This document shows positions 17,766 through 28,105 of a stretch of 64,000 nt of DNA, in pieces (position 1 is the first letter of the stretch; each line of letters opens with the position of its first letter). Made by a program: the position numbers and the translations under genes. The notes under the pieces are model-generated. The model made no database searches and was not told the DNA's origin. It saw nothing but the letters and a program-made list of their open reading frames with translations. This DNA is from Caldilineaceae bacterium (lineage in GTDB: Bacteria; Chloroflexota; Anaerolineae; Caldilineales; Caldilineaceae): the NCBI GenBank assembly GCA_026989655.1, contig JALSIX010000140.1, forward strand, positions 47,987-111,986, given 5' to 3'.

Positions 17766-17795
17766 ATTGTAGTCCCTCGCAAGGTCTCAAGTCAA
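17766..17795 (-). promoter_or_regulatory. Promoter of hppA
   Basis: Minus-strand TTGACT (17795-17790) and TACAAT (17771-17766) are separated by 18 nt. Initiation near 17759 would give a leader of about 250 nt before the TTG start at 17511. The 370-base stretch 17512-17881 between hppA and the transglycosylase holds this promoter, the hairpin at 17630-17667 and the repeats at 17796-17841. Confidence 0.65.
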
Positions 17796-17841
17796 ATCGA
17801 CAGACCCGGTCCAATCGACCGATCAAGCCCCATCGACAGAC
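17796..17841. repeat. Three 18-bp-spaced direct repeats abutting hppA promoter
   Basis: ATCGAC occurs at 17796, 17814 and 17832, exactly 18 bp apart. The conserved unit extends to ATCGAC(A/C)GA(C/T). The first copy abuts the -35 box of the minus-strand hppA promoter, so the array occupies about -40 to -85 relative to the start, where activators bind. Confidence 0.6.
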
Positions 17842-17881
17842 GATGTGGAGACACAGATGATCTGGCCGAGGCGTGGGGGGT

Positions 17882-20383
17882 TCATCCCGACGCAGCCCAG
17901 AGCCGGCGGTAGTGGTAGTAGTGGACCAGGATGCGCTGGATGTAGGTGCGGGGTTCACCGATGGGCAACAGCTCCACAAAGAGGGTGTCGTCGTTGCCAT
18001 ACCGTTCCCGCCAGGCACGGACGTTTCCAGGCCCCGCGTTGTACCCCACCAGCGCGGAGACCCAACGGCCGTCCGTGTACTCCCGCACCCAGGCCAGGTA
18101 GTAGCTTCCGAAGCGGACGTTCAGATGGGGGCGGTAGATCAGCGCGTTCCGGTAGGTCGGATGGCCCAGCCGCTCCGCGATCCAACGGCCTGTGTCGGGG
18201 ATGATCTGCATCAGGCCCTGGGCGGCCGCCGAGGAGCGGGCCCCCTCTTCGAAGAGGCTCTCCTGGCGGACCAGGCTGTAGAGGAGCAGGGGGTCGATGT
18301 CGTACTCCTGGGCTGCGGGCTCGATGAGCTCGGCGAAATAGCGGGGGTAGAGCAGACGCTGGAGGAAGAGGGGGGCATCCTGGATCCGCCGGGCCGGGCT
18401 CTGATCCAACAGCGCGGCCGTGGCCCGGATGCTCAGGCTGTAGGTCTCCAGGGCCTGGAAGTGGCGTGCCAGGCCGTAGAGGGCCACGGGATCGTCCCGA
18501 TAACGGCGATAGGTCCGCTCCAGCAGGCGCAAGGCCTCGCTCCGCCGCCCCAGGTCCAACAGCAGCTCTCCGTTGCGCAGGTCCGGATCCCGGGCCACGG
18601 CCGGGGGCAGAGGATCCCAGCCCTGCGGCGGGGCAGGGAGCCAGGTGGCCAACCAGGCCTGGGCCCGCTCCGGGCTGCCGTCGTCCCCGGGCAGGGTGGT
18701 CGGGGGGGCCTGGATCGCGGCCGCGGCCGCGAAGATGGCCTGCCCCGGGTCTGCCCCTCCTCGGCGGAGGGCCACCGCGGCCAACACGCCGTAGTAGCTC
18801 TCCGGCGCCCGGGCCACCAGCTCCTCCCAGGTCGCCCGGGCCTCGGCCCTTCGCCCCAGGGCTGCCTGGGCCCGGCCCAGCCAATAGGTGGCCGCCTCCC
18901 AGGAGGTGCCGGAGGCGGATCCGCGACGGCGGGCAAAGGCCGCGGCCGCGTCCTCGTAGCGCCGGTTCACCAGAGCGCTCATCCCCAGCACCGAGAGGGC
19001 GTCCCCGGCCTGACGGCTGGCCGGGAAGCTGTCGGCCAGGGCCCATACGTCCGCGGCGAGCTCCGGGTACGCGTCCTCCGCCAGGGCCGAGAGGACACTG
19101 CGCCACAGGGCCTCCGGTGCCAGGGGATCGGCGGGATGCTCCCGGGCAAAGGTGCGGTAGAGCCGACGTCCCTGGACGGAATCCCCCCGGAGGATGGCCA
19201 GCCGGGCCCGTTCCAGCCAGGCCTCTCCGTAGCATGCACAGCTCCTGTAGGCCTCCAGCACCCGAACCAGGGCCGACTCGGCCGGGGCCCAGTGGCCCAT
19301 CCCCATGTGGGCCCGGGCCAGGCCCAACCAGGCCTCGCCCCGACGGGGATCCTCCAGAGGGGCCAGGGCCAGGAAACGCTCGTAGGCCCGGACTGCGGGG
19401 GCGTAGGCCTCGGCCTGGAGATCGATGTATCCCCGGAGGAACTCGTCGACCGCCACGTTCCGCCTCACCAGCTCCACCAGGGCCCGATATGCGGCCGGCT
19501 CCTCGGGCCGCTGGTCCAGCGCGGCCTGCCAGTGGGCGATGGCCCGCTCCGCCTCGCCGGCCCCATCCCAGGCCATGCCGGCCCGGTAGTGGATGCGGGT
19601 CCGATAGCCCGGACGTCGGCTCCGTTCCAGGATGGCCTCGTAGACCTGGGCCGCGTCGGCCCAACGGCCCTGCGCCTCCCGGATCCCGGCCACCGTCTCC
19701 AGGTGGCGCACCTGGTCCACCCGATCCACAGCCAGCTCCGCGGCCCGTTGGAAGGCCTGGGCCGCCCGCTCCAGATCGCCGGCCTCCTGCCAGACCTGGC
19801 CGATGATGGGCTCCACCACCTCCCCCAGCTCGGGACGGTGTTCCAGGAAGGCCCGATACGCGGCCACGGCCTGGCTGGGGCGGCCCAAGGCGGCCAGGGC
19901 CTCGCCCCGGAGGAAGAGGGCTCGCACCCGCCGGTCGTCCTCCTCGGCCAGGCCGGCCCCGTCCGCGAGGAAGCGGTCCAGCATGGACAGGGCCTCGGCC
20001 GGGCGCTCGTCGGCCAGGTAGGATTCGGCCAATCGGTAGCGGGCGAGGAGCCGTTGGGTGGGCGAGGCCTGGGGATCCTGGGCAAGGGCCTGGAGCAAGG
20101 CCTGTTCCTGGGTGTAGTAGCCGTATCGGTGGAGATGGGCCGCCTGGGCCAGGCGCTGATCCACGGAGGGCTGGGCAGACCGCGCGCCGGGCCCCGGAGG
20201 AGAGCCGGACACCGGTGGGGCGTCCTCGGGGACGGAGGGGGAGGTGGGGGTGTAGGTGGCCACTGGGCGACCGGGCCGCTCCCCGGCCGGGGGGTTGTCC
20301 TGTTTCCAGGCACATTGGCCCAGCCCCCAGGCCAGGACCAACACGGATACCATTCCCAGGACGTAGGCGCTGCGACGAGCCAC
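17882..20383 (-). CDS. TPR-containing lytic murein transglycosylase (Slt70-like)
   Basis: Cleaves peptidoglycan glycan strands with formation of anhydromuropeptides. The 833-residue protein starts at GTG with an N-terminal membrane or signal segment (residues ~5-22). A Pro/Ser-rich linker and a long array of TPR-like helical repeats (roughly residues 70-640) follow. The C-terminal SLT domain has YDIDPLLLYSLVRQESLFEE with the catalytic Glu, AAAQGLMQIIPDTGRWIA, and VSALVGYNAGPGNVRAW. The domain order matches soluble lytic transglycosylases, although the TPR part is longer. The upstream Lgt-like gene ends 8 nt before this start, so the two are probably cotranscribed. Anchoring is probable, with export by a signal segment. 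Confidence 0.9.
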   Translation of the reverse strand: MARRSAYVLGMVSVLVLAWGLGQCAWKQDNPPAGERPGRPVATYTPTSPSVPEDAPPVSGSPPGPGARSAQPSVDQRLAQAAHLHRYGYYTQEQALLQALAQDPQASPTQRLLARYRLAESYLADERPAEALSMLDRFLADGAGLAEEDDRRVRALFLRGEALAALGRPSQAVAAYRAFLEHRPELGEVVEPIIGQVWQEAGDLERAAQAFQRAAELAVDRVDQVRHLETVAGIREAQGRWADAAQVYEAILERSRRPGYRTRIHYRAGMAWDGAGEAERAIAHWQAALDQRPEEPAAYRALVELVRRNVAVDEFLRGYIDLQAEAYAPAVRAYERFLALAPLEDPRRGEAWLGLARAHMGMGHWAPAESALVRVLEAYRSCACYGEAWLERARLAILRGDSVQGRRLYRTFAREHPADPLAPEALWRSVLSALAEDAYPELAADVWALADSFPASRQAGDALSVLGMSALVNRRYEDAAAAFARRRGSASGTSWEAATYWLGRAQAALGRRAEARATWEELVARAPESYYGVLAAVALRRGGADPGQAIFAAAAAIQAPPTTLPGDDGSPERAQAWLATWLPAPPQGWDPLPPAVARDPDLRNGELLLDLGRRSEALRLLERTYRRYRDDPVALYGLARHFQALETYSLSIRATAALLDQSPARRIQDAPLFLQRLLYPRYFAELIEPAAQEYDIDPLLLYSLVRQESLFEEGARSSAAAQGLMQIIPDTGRWIAERLGHPTYRNALIYRPHLNVRFGSYYLAWVREYTDGRWVSALVGYNAGPGNVRAWRERYGNDDTLFVELLPIGEPRTYIQRILVHYYHYRRLWAASG

Positions 20384-20391
20384 GGAGCCCT

Positions 20392-21144
20392 CTACGTGTT
20401 CACGTGGGCCATGTCCGAGGCAGAGTCCGGCGCCCGGCCCCACCGGGCCAGCAGGAGGGCAGCCACCAGCGCCCCGAGGAAGCCCAACAACTGGGACACC
20501 CGGATCCCGGCCACGGTCTCCGGGTTGGCCACAAAGGCATCCGCCACCAGGCGGAGCAGTCCATAGCCCAGGAGAGCCTGTCCCAGGAAGCGGCTGGGGC
20601 GGTCCACGTCGCCTCGCCACCACAGGAGCCCGGCCAGAAGCCCCATGCCCCCGGCCCGATAGAGGCCCACCGGATGCCGGATCGCGTCGAAGGAGGCCAC
20701 CCCCCAGGGCAGGGAGGTGGGCGTGCCCAACACCCGCCCGGTCAGGAACGCGCCGACCTCCAGGAGGGCGCCCGCCACCAGGAGGGCACAGGCCAGGGCC
20801 GCCAGGACAGGCAGGGGAGCCATCCGGCGGAGGAGCATGTAGCCGTATCCGGCCACCCCGGCAGCCACCAGGCCGGGTCCGAGCAGGAGGCCGCCCGGCC
20901 GGATGCTCACCAGGAGCCAAGGATCGCCGCGGTAGAGAGGCCAGAACTGGACCACATGGGCGAAGCGGGCTACAATGAGGGCAGCGGCCAATGCAACCAC
21001 CCCCAGATTCCATGTCCGCTCCTCCGACAGGCCCAGCCGCCCCCCCACCTTCGCGAGGACGCCCAGGCCGAGCCAGCCGGCCAGCACGGCCAACAGGGGC
21101 GGGATGGACACGGAGAAGGGACCCAGGGACAGGATGGGGGACAT
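20392..21144 (-). CDS. Lgt-like membrane protein lacking catalytic residues
   Basis: A 250-residue, seven-segment membrane protein with recognisable prolipoprotein diacylglyceryl transferase architecture. ARFAHVVQFWPLYRGDP precedes a GG-rich loop at 80-92. GAFLTGRVLGTPTSLPWG at 131-148 aligns with the family signature GNFINGELxGRPTxLPWG, and RHPVGLY at 156-162 matches RHPxQLY. The essential Asn, Glu and Arg of the signature are Ala, Arg and Thr, and the conserved His of the HGG loop is absent. It is therefore unlikely to lipidate prolipoproteins, although this window encodes five lipoproteins; another Lgt must exist elsewhere. It probably forms an operon with the downstream transglycosylase and may serve that enzyme or bind lipid. 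Confidence 0.7.
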   Translation of the reverse strand: MSPILSLGPFSVSIPPLLAVLAGWLGLGVLAKVGGRLGLSEERTWNLGVVALAAALIVARFAHVVQFWPLYRGDPWLLVSIRPGGLLLGPGLVAAGVAGYGYMLLRRMAPLPVLAALACALLVAGALLEVGAFLTGRVLGTPTSLPWGVASFDAIRHPVGLYRAGGMGLLAGLLWWRGDVDRPSRFLGQALLGYGLLRLVADAFVANPETVAGIRVSQLLGFLGALVAALLLARWGRAPDSASDMAHVNT

Positions 21145-21221
21145 AGGCGTTCGTCGTTCAGCTCGTCTCGGCCCATCGGGACGACGTTCCGGAGACGATT
21201 TCAGGGAAAGGGACCGAAGAG

Positions 21222-22175
21222 ATGCGTGTGCTTGTGACCGGCGGGGCCGGCTTTCTCGGCAGCCACCTCTGCGATCGGCTGCTGGCCGAGGGCCATGAGG
21301 TCATCGCCATGGACAACCTGCTGACCGGCACCACGGACAACATCACCCACCTGGCCGGCCATCCCCGCTTCACCTTCATCCACCACGACGTGACCCACTA
21401 CATCTACGTGAAAGGCCACCTGGACGCGGTGCTCCACTTCGCCAGCCCGGCCAGCCCCGTGGACTACCTGGAGCTCCCCATCCAGACCTTGAAGGTGGGC
21501 AGCCTGGGCACCCACAACGCCCTGGGGCTGGCCCTGGCCAAAGGGGCCCGTTTCCTGCTGGCCAGCACCAGCGAAGTCTACGGCGACCCGTTGGTCCACC
21601 CCCAGGATGAGGACTACTGGGGCAACGTGAACCCCATCGGCCCTCGCGGTGTGTACGATGAGGCCAAGCGCTTCGCGGAGGCCATGACCATGGCCTACCA
21701 CCGAGCCCATGGCGTGGACACCCGGATCGTCCGCATCTTCAACACCTACGGGCCGCGGATGCGCATCAACGACGGGCGGGTGGTGCCCAACTTCATCCGA
21801 CAGGCCCTCCGGGGAGAGCCGCTGACCGTCTACGGCGATGGAAAGCAGACCCGTTCCTTCTGCTATGTGGACGACCTGATCGAGGGCATCTACCGGCTGC
21901 TGATGAGCGACCAGGTGGAGCCGGTCAACATCGGCAACCCCGCGGAGATGACCATCCTGGAGTTCGCGGAGCGCATCAACGCCCTGACAGGCAACCCCGC
22001 CGGCATCGTGTTCAAGCCCCTGCCGGTGGACGACCCCCAACAACGTCAGCCGGACATCACCCGGGCCCGAAAGCTCCTGGGCTGGGAGCCCAAGGTGGAA
22101 CTCGAGCAGGGCCTTCGTCCCACCATCGCCTACTTCGCCGAGCGGCTGGGCATCCCCAACCCCCGGCTGGCCTGA
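21222..22175 (+). CDS. UDP-glucuronic acid decarboxylase (UDP-xylose synthase family)
   Basis: Short-chain dehydrogenase fold sugar-nucleotide enzyme, 317 residues. [15 protein letters not shown] is the NAD-binding motif at the N-terminus. [11 protein letters not shown] is the diagnostic UXS motif. [14 protein letters not shown] holds the catalytic Ser/Thr, and YDEAKRFAE holds Tyr-x3-Lys. [10 protein letters not shown] and [15 protein letters not shown] are in their expected places. It would convert UDP-glucuronate to UDP-xylose in the cytoplasm for surface glycans. A purine-rich stretch (GGGAAAGGGACCGAAGAG) precedes the ATG. It is transcribed away from the Lgt-like gene, and convergent genes lie downstream. 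Confidence 0.9.
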   Translation: MRVLVTGGAGFLGSHLCDRLLAEGHEVIAMDNLLTGTTDNITHLAGHPRFTFIHHDVTHYIYVKGHLDAVLHFASPASPVDYLELPIQTLKVGSLGTHNALGLALAKGARFLLASTSEVYGDPLVHPQDEDYWGNVNPIGPRGVYDEAKRFAEAMTMAYHRAHGVDTRIVRIFNTYGPRMRINDGRVVPNFIRQALRGEPLTVYGDGKQTRSFCYVDDLIEGIYRLLMSDQVEPVNIGNPAEMTILEFAERINALTGNPAGIVFKPLPVDDPQQRQPDITRARKLLGWEPKVELEQGLRPTIAYFAERLGIPNPRLA

Positions 22176-22257
22176 GCTGCGCGCCCAGGCCCGCTCCAGA
22201 AGCCGCCCTCGGACGGCGAAGACCCGAGAGCCGGGGCACAGCCGGCACCGCCGCGGT

Positions 22258-22992
22258 TCAGTTCGCGAACAGATATCCCGTGGGCCCCCAGACCATCTGT
22301 TCGATCCGGGGCTGGCTCTCCACCATGTAGCGCAGGAGCTGGAGCTCGCGGGCCAGGAAGTGGTTGCCCAGGTCCAGCATCTCGGGCACCCCGGGCAGGG
22401 CCAGGATCCGCTGCTTGTCGGGGGCAGGGATCTGAAGGGCGATGGCCGTCAACAGGGCCAAGGTGGTGGGGTCCTCGGGCAACGGGTCCAACGGCAGTTT
22501 GACCCCGGTGGCCTTGGCCAACAGCTCCACGTAGGCCAGGATCTTGGGGCGGATCCGCAGGGCCTGTTGGAGGGCCAGCCGGGTATCGCCGTTGACCACT
22601 GGATAGTGGCGTACCTGGCCCGTCAGGTAGGATCGAGCGTGGGGATTCAGCTCCTGGATGCGGAAGCGCTGGGTCCCGGCCACCATGATGTCCATCCGGC
22701 CATCCGGGTGGCGCTTCACCTTGGTGATGCGGGCAGCCGTGCCCACCGAGTAGGGTTCGGCCGGCCCGCCGACCTCTTTGCCCCGGCGGATCAGGACAAC
22801 GCCGAAGGGGATCTTCTCCTCCAGACAGCGCTCCACCATCTCCAGGTACCGGGGTTCGAAGATGTGCAGCGGCATCATCATGCCCGGAAACAGCACCGTC
22901 TGGAGGGGAAAGAGCGGCATGTCCATGGGCGGTGTCCAGTGGGTCTCACGGGCCCCGGAAGGGCTCCTTGGATCGTTGCGGTGCATTCTCAT
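22258..22992 (-). CDS. Lon substrate-binding (LON N-terminal) domain protein
   Basis: A stand-alone LON N-terminal domain of 244 residues without protease or ATPase parts. MPLFPLQTVLFPGMMMPLHIFEPRY is the domain opening (from about residue 24) and is followed by GVVLIRRGKEVGG, VGTAARITKVKRHPDGRMDIMVAGTQRF and a helical C-terminal half. Such proteins probably bind unfolded or specific substrates, but their role is not established. The ATG at 22992, preceded by AGAGGGATGGAA, was preferred; an internal ATG at 22926 starts exactly at the domain. The truD stop is 17 nt upstream, so the two genes are probably cotranscribed. Confidence 0.85.
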   Translation of the reverse strand: MRMHRNDPRSPSGARETHWTPPMDMPLFPLQTVLFPGMMMPLHIFEPRYLEMVERCLEEKIPFGVVLIRRGKEVGGPAEPYSVGTAARITKVKRHPDGRMDIMVAGTQRFRIQELNPHARSYLTGQVRHYPVVNGDTRLALQQALRIRPKILAYVELLAKATGVKLPLDPLPEDPTTLALLTAIALQIPAPDKQRILALPGVPEMLDLGNHFLARELQLLRYMVESQPRIEQMVWGPTGYLFAN

Positions 22993-23009
22993 CGTCGGGT
23001 TCCATCCCT

Positions 23010-24248
23010 CTAGCTCTCGTTCACCGTCTCGGCCACACTGGCCAGCTCCTTGTCGTCCACCTTCATCAGTTCCCGCAACACGGTGGTGGCGAACGCCCCC
23101 TTGGGCAGGAAGAAGGCCACCTGAAGCCCCTCGGGATGGGGCTCCACCGTCAGCTCCTCCAACAGCAACCGGCCCAGGCGCCGGGTCCCGGTGAGGCCGG
23201 CCGCGCCCAGCTCCTGGAGGCTCAGGCCGCTCTCGGCCAGCACACGCCGCTCCAGCTCGCCGGCCTCTGCCTGGGCCTCCCACATCTTGGGCCCATAGAT
23301 GGGCGCGGTGAAGGAGATCTCCTGGGCCGTATACCGGGGCTGCTCGGCCTGGACGTCCCGCACCTCGAAGAGGCCGCCGGTCGCGTGCTTCTTGGCGATG
23401 TCTCCGGCCAGCAGGCGGTCGAACCATCCCATCTCCAACCGATAGGCCAGGTACCGGTTGCACAGATAGCTCTGGACGCTGGCCAACAGCAGGGAACGGA
23501 GCCAACGGTCCTTGAGCCGACGCCGGCCCAGGAGGAGCTCCAGGCCCCGGCGCACGTTGTCCCCATCCAGGCCCAGCCGTTGAGGCCCGTAGTAGTTGGG
23601 CAGCCCCCGCGCCCGGAGGACCTGGACGATGGCCTGGGCTCGGGCCATGGCCTCGTCGGGGGAAAGGTCCAACTGGCTCACTACGATGGTGAACCGGTTC
23701 CCCAGCAGGTGGCCCTTCTTCAGCTTGTTGCGGTGCAGCCGAGCCCAGTTCACGGTCACCGGCAGCTCCCGGGCGATGCGCTGGGCGGCCTCCTCCGGGA
23801 ACTCCGGAGGCACGTGGCCCACCTGGATGCTCAGGGTCTGGGTGGTGCGGGCGTACTTGTCCTTCATGCCGGCAAAGCCCACGGCCCGGTTCGAGACCTG
23901 GAAGAGGCGGGCCAGCCGCTGCTGCACCTCCCGGGTGGTCATCCCCTCCTTGGTGATGTTCACGTAGAGATGCTGGCCCTGGCCCAGGGGCGGGTACAGG
24001 GGCACCTCCTCCACCACAAAGTGGGCCGGGGTGGCCCGCAGACGACCGCCGACCCCGGGCAGGCCCTCGGTGATGTAGGGCCATTGGAACTTGAAGCGTC
24101 GGGGGACCGCCACGGAGCCGTCGTCCTGGATCCAGACCACAGGCGCCCGCCCCACCCCGGGAAGAGCCCCCGCCGCCGCCTCCTCCCTCGAAGGGGGCTG
24201 GGAACCTATCGGGATATCCTCGACCGAGATCGGGCGTTCGCTGTCCAC
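23010..24248 (-). CDS. truD: tRNA pseudouridine(13) synthase
   Basis: Isomerises a uridine, usually U13 of tRNA, to pseudouridine. The 412-residue protein shows GGRLRATPAHFVVEEVP and the catalytic aspartate in FAGMKDKYARTTQ. NYYGPQRLGLDGDN is the NYFG-x-QRFG motif, and a TRUD insertion domain sits in the middle. The GTG at 24248 was chosen because an extended -10 box ends 6 nt upstream; the longer ORF start at 24278 would lie inside the promoter. About 55 N-terminal residues precede the conserved domain and their function is unclear. The Lon-domain gene follows. Confidence 0.88.
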   Translation of the reverse strand: MDSERPISVEDIPIGSQPPSREEAAAGALPGVGRAPVVWIQDDGSVAVPRRFKFQWPYITEGLPGVGGRLRATPAHFVVEEVPLYPPLGQGQHLYVNITKEGMTTREVQQRLARLFQVSNRAVGFAGMKDKYARTTQTLSIQVGHVPPEFPEEAAQRIARELPVTVNWARLHRNKLKKGHLLGNRFTIVVSQLDLSPDEAMARAQAIVQVLRARGLPNYYGPQRLGLDGDNVRRGLELLLGRRRLKDRWLRSLLLASVQSYLCNRYLAYRLEMGWFDRLLAGDIAKKHATGGLFEVRDVQAEQPRYTAQEISFTAPIYGPKMWEAQAEAGELERRVLAESGLSLQELGAAGLTGTRRLGRLLLEELTVEPHPEGLQVAFFLPKGAFATTVLRELMKVDDKELASVAETVNES

Positions 24249-24254
24249 GGTTCC

Positions 24255-24263
24255 ACTATACCA
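24255..24263 (-). promoter_or_regulatory. Extended -10 promoter of truD
   Basis: Minus-strand TGGTATAGT (24263-24255) matches the extended -10 pattern TGnTATAAT. Only six bases (GGAACC) separate it from the GTG at 24248, so the predicted transcript would begin at or next to the start codon. The -35 region (TTCTCG) is poor. Confidence 0.55.
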
Positions 24264-24302
24264 TGTCCGGTCCGGCACGAGAAGGAAGCCATGTTCCAGA
24301 AT

Positions 24303-24767
24303 TCACGGGTGTCCGGGGGCCAGGATCCGGATCTGGCCCACCCACTTGACCTGGCGCAGGGCATCGTCCCGGTCGTCGGGCACGATCAGCCGCACCAACC
24401 CTTCTGCTCGGGTCATGGGCCGACCGTCCACCTGGTAGGCCAGCAACGCGGGCCGCGCCTCCCGGTCCACCTCCGCATGGCCCAGGGTGGTGCCGAACCC
24501 GTCGCCGCTGATCACCTGGACCTGGGCCCAGGGCCGATGGCCCCAGCAGCGGCGGATGAGGTCTGCCAGCCGCGCCCCCTGGAAGGTGAACGGGCCAGAG
24601 GTGCCGTGGCCGGTGCTCACGATGTAGCAGCCGTCCACCGCGATGGAGGGCAGGGTCTGCAACGCGGCCAGGTCCATAGGATGGATCCGACCGTCCGGGG
24701 TGAGCACCCGAAAGGAGGGATCCGGGGAAGGGGGATCCGGATTGGGGTCGTGGCGATGGCCGTGCAT
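24303..24767 (-). CDS. Small sulfite-oxidase-fold (molybdopterin oxidoreductase-like) protein
   Basis: A 154-residue protein resembling the catalytic molybdopterin-binding domain of the sulfite oxidase/YedY family but much shorter. Visible family features are LPSIAVDGCYIVSTGHG (with a possible cofactor-ligand Cys), FTFQGARLADLIRRC, VQVISGDGFGTTL, and PALLAYQVDGRPMTRAEGLVRLIVPDD, which matches the loop preceding the C-terminal strand. There is no Tat signal or dimerisation domain. It may bind cofactor without a full active site, or be a reduced homologue. It is flanked by truD and a crotonase on the same strand. Confidence 0.6.
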   Translation of the reverse strand: MHGHRHDPNPDPPSPDPSFRVLTPDGRIHPMDLAALQTLPSIAVDGCYIVSTGHGTSGPFTFQGARLADLIRRCWGHRPWAQVQVISGDGFGTTLGHAEVDREARPALLAYQVDGRPMTRAEGLVRLIVPDDRDDALRQVKWVGQIRILAPGHP

Positions 24768-24815
24768 GCTGGGCGCGAACTCCTGAGCTCCCCGTCTGGC
24801 AGATCGGTCTCCCGG

Positions 24816-25601
24816 TCAACGTCCTCGGAAAACAGGCCTCCGTTTCTCCAGGAACGCGCGGATGCCCTCCTGGTAGTCCTGGGTGTTGAAGCAGGCGTCG
24901 GGAAGTTGGAGCTCCTCGTTGTCCAGGTCCACCAGGTCGGGCTTGCGCAGCACCGTGGCCAACATCTGCTTGTGCCAACGCTGCACCAGGGGGGCCAGCT
25001 CGGCCATCTGGGCAGCCAGCTCATCCACCTGGGCGTCCACCCTGTCCAGGGGCCACACCTGGTTGAGGAACCCCATGTTGTGGGCCTGGGCAGCGTCCAC
25101 CAGCCGGGCGGTCATGAGCAGGTCGGTGATGGCACTCAGGCCGATGAGGGCCACAAAACGGTGCAGGCTTCCGTAGCCCACCAGGGTACCCAGCCGGGCC
25201 ACCGGCAGCCCCAGGACCGCGTTGTCCGCCCCGATCCGCAGGTCGCAGTGGCCGGCCAACAGGAAGCCACCGCCCACGCAGTAGCCCTTGATCTTGGCCA
25301 CCACGGGCTTGCCCAGCCGTTCCAGGGCCTGAAGGGCCTGCTCCACCCGCTGATTGTAGATCTTGGCCTGCCACGCGTTGCTGCGCCGCTCGTCGAACTC
25401 CCGGATGTCGCCCCCCGCGCTGAAGGCCTGGTCTCCGGCCCCCTGGATCACCACCACCCGCACCTGGGGGTCCAGGTCCAAGGCCTGGCACAGCTCTGCC
25501 AACCGCGTCCACATGGCCAGGTCCAGCACGTTCCGCTGTTCCGGTCGGTTGATGGTGATGGTGGCCACAGCCCGGTCCACGTGCAACAGCAGAGAATCCA
25601 C
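24816..25601 (-). CDS. Crotonase (enoyl-CoA hydratase/isomerase family) with altered active site
   Basis: A 261-residue crotonase-fold protein: AFSAGGDIREF is the first oxyanion-hole segment, KIKGYCVGGGFLLAGHCD the second, and LVDAAQAHNMGFLNQV the C-terminal segment. The positions of the two catalytic glutamates of classical enoyl-CoA hydratase appear as V (in GLPVARLGTL) and D (in AITDLLMT). Simple hydration is therefore doubtful, and the protein may catalyse another crotonase reaction such as isomerisation, decarboxylation or hydrolysis of an acyl-CoA. The GTG at 25601 was chosen because GAGGTG lies 6 nt upstream and the product then begins VDSLLLHVDRAVATI. A good promoter lies about 90 nt upstream. 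Confidence 0.85.
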   Translation of the reverse strand: MDSLLLHVDRAVATITINRPEQRNVLDLAMWTRLAELCQALDLDPQVRVVVIQGAGDQAFSAGGDIREFDERRSNAWQAKIYNQRVEQALQALERLGKPVVAKIKGYCVGGGFLLAGHCDLRIGADNAVLGLPVARLGTLVGYGSLHRFVALIGLSAITDLLMTARLVDAAQAHNMGFLNQVWPLDRVDAQVDELAAQMAELAPLVQRWHKQMLATVLRKPDLVDLDNEELQLPDACFNTQDYQEGIRAFLEKRRPVFRGR

Positions 25602-25695
25602 AGGGCACACCTCGAGAGACCGATGGACAGGGTGAGGGTGGAGCCACGAGCGGGCATCAAGGGGGGTCGGCTTGCCGGACAGCCCCCCAGCCCCT

Positions 25696-25725
25696 AGCAT
25701 ACTGGGGATGTGGAGGTTCCGTCAA
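25696..25725 (-). promoter_or_regulatory. Promoter of crotonase gene
   Basis: Minus-strand TTGACG (25725-25720) and TATGCT (25701-25696) are 18 nt apart. It is divergent from the extended -10 promoter at 25739-25747, whose own upstream sequence it overlaps. Confidence 0.6.
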
Positions 25726-25738
25726 ACCGGTCACACCA

Positions 25739-25747
25739 TGTTATAAT
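25739..25747 (+). promoter_or_regulatory. Extended -10 promoter immediately before ATG 25756
   Basis: TGTTATAAT is a perfect extended -10 (TGn plus TATAAT). Only eight bases (GCCGGGCC) separate it from the ATG at 25756, so a transcript would have essentially no leader. No Shine-Dalgarno sequence can be present on such a message. Confidence 0.6.
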
Positions 25748-25755
25748 GCCGGGCC

Positions 25756-28088
<2,333 letters not shown>

Positions 28089-28105
28089 CCCCTGGAGCCA
28101 TCCCC

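Noticed and set aside
20392..21144. Annotation as a functional lgt
   Set aside because: Key catalytic residues of the signature are replaced and the conserved His is missing.
24249..24278. Longer truD start at 24278
   Set aside because: The first codons coincide with the extended -10 promoter, so they would not be transcribed.
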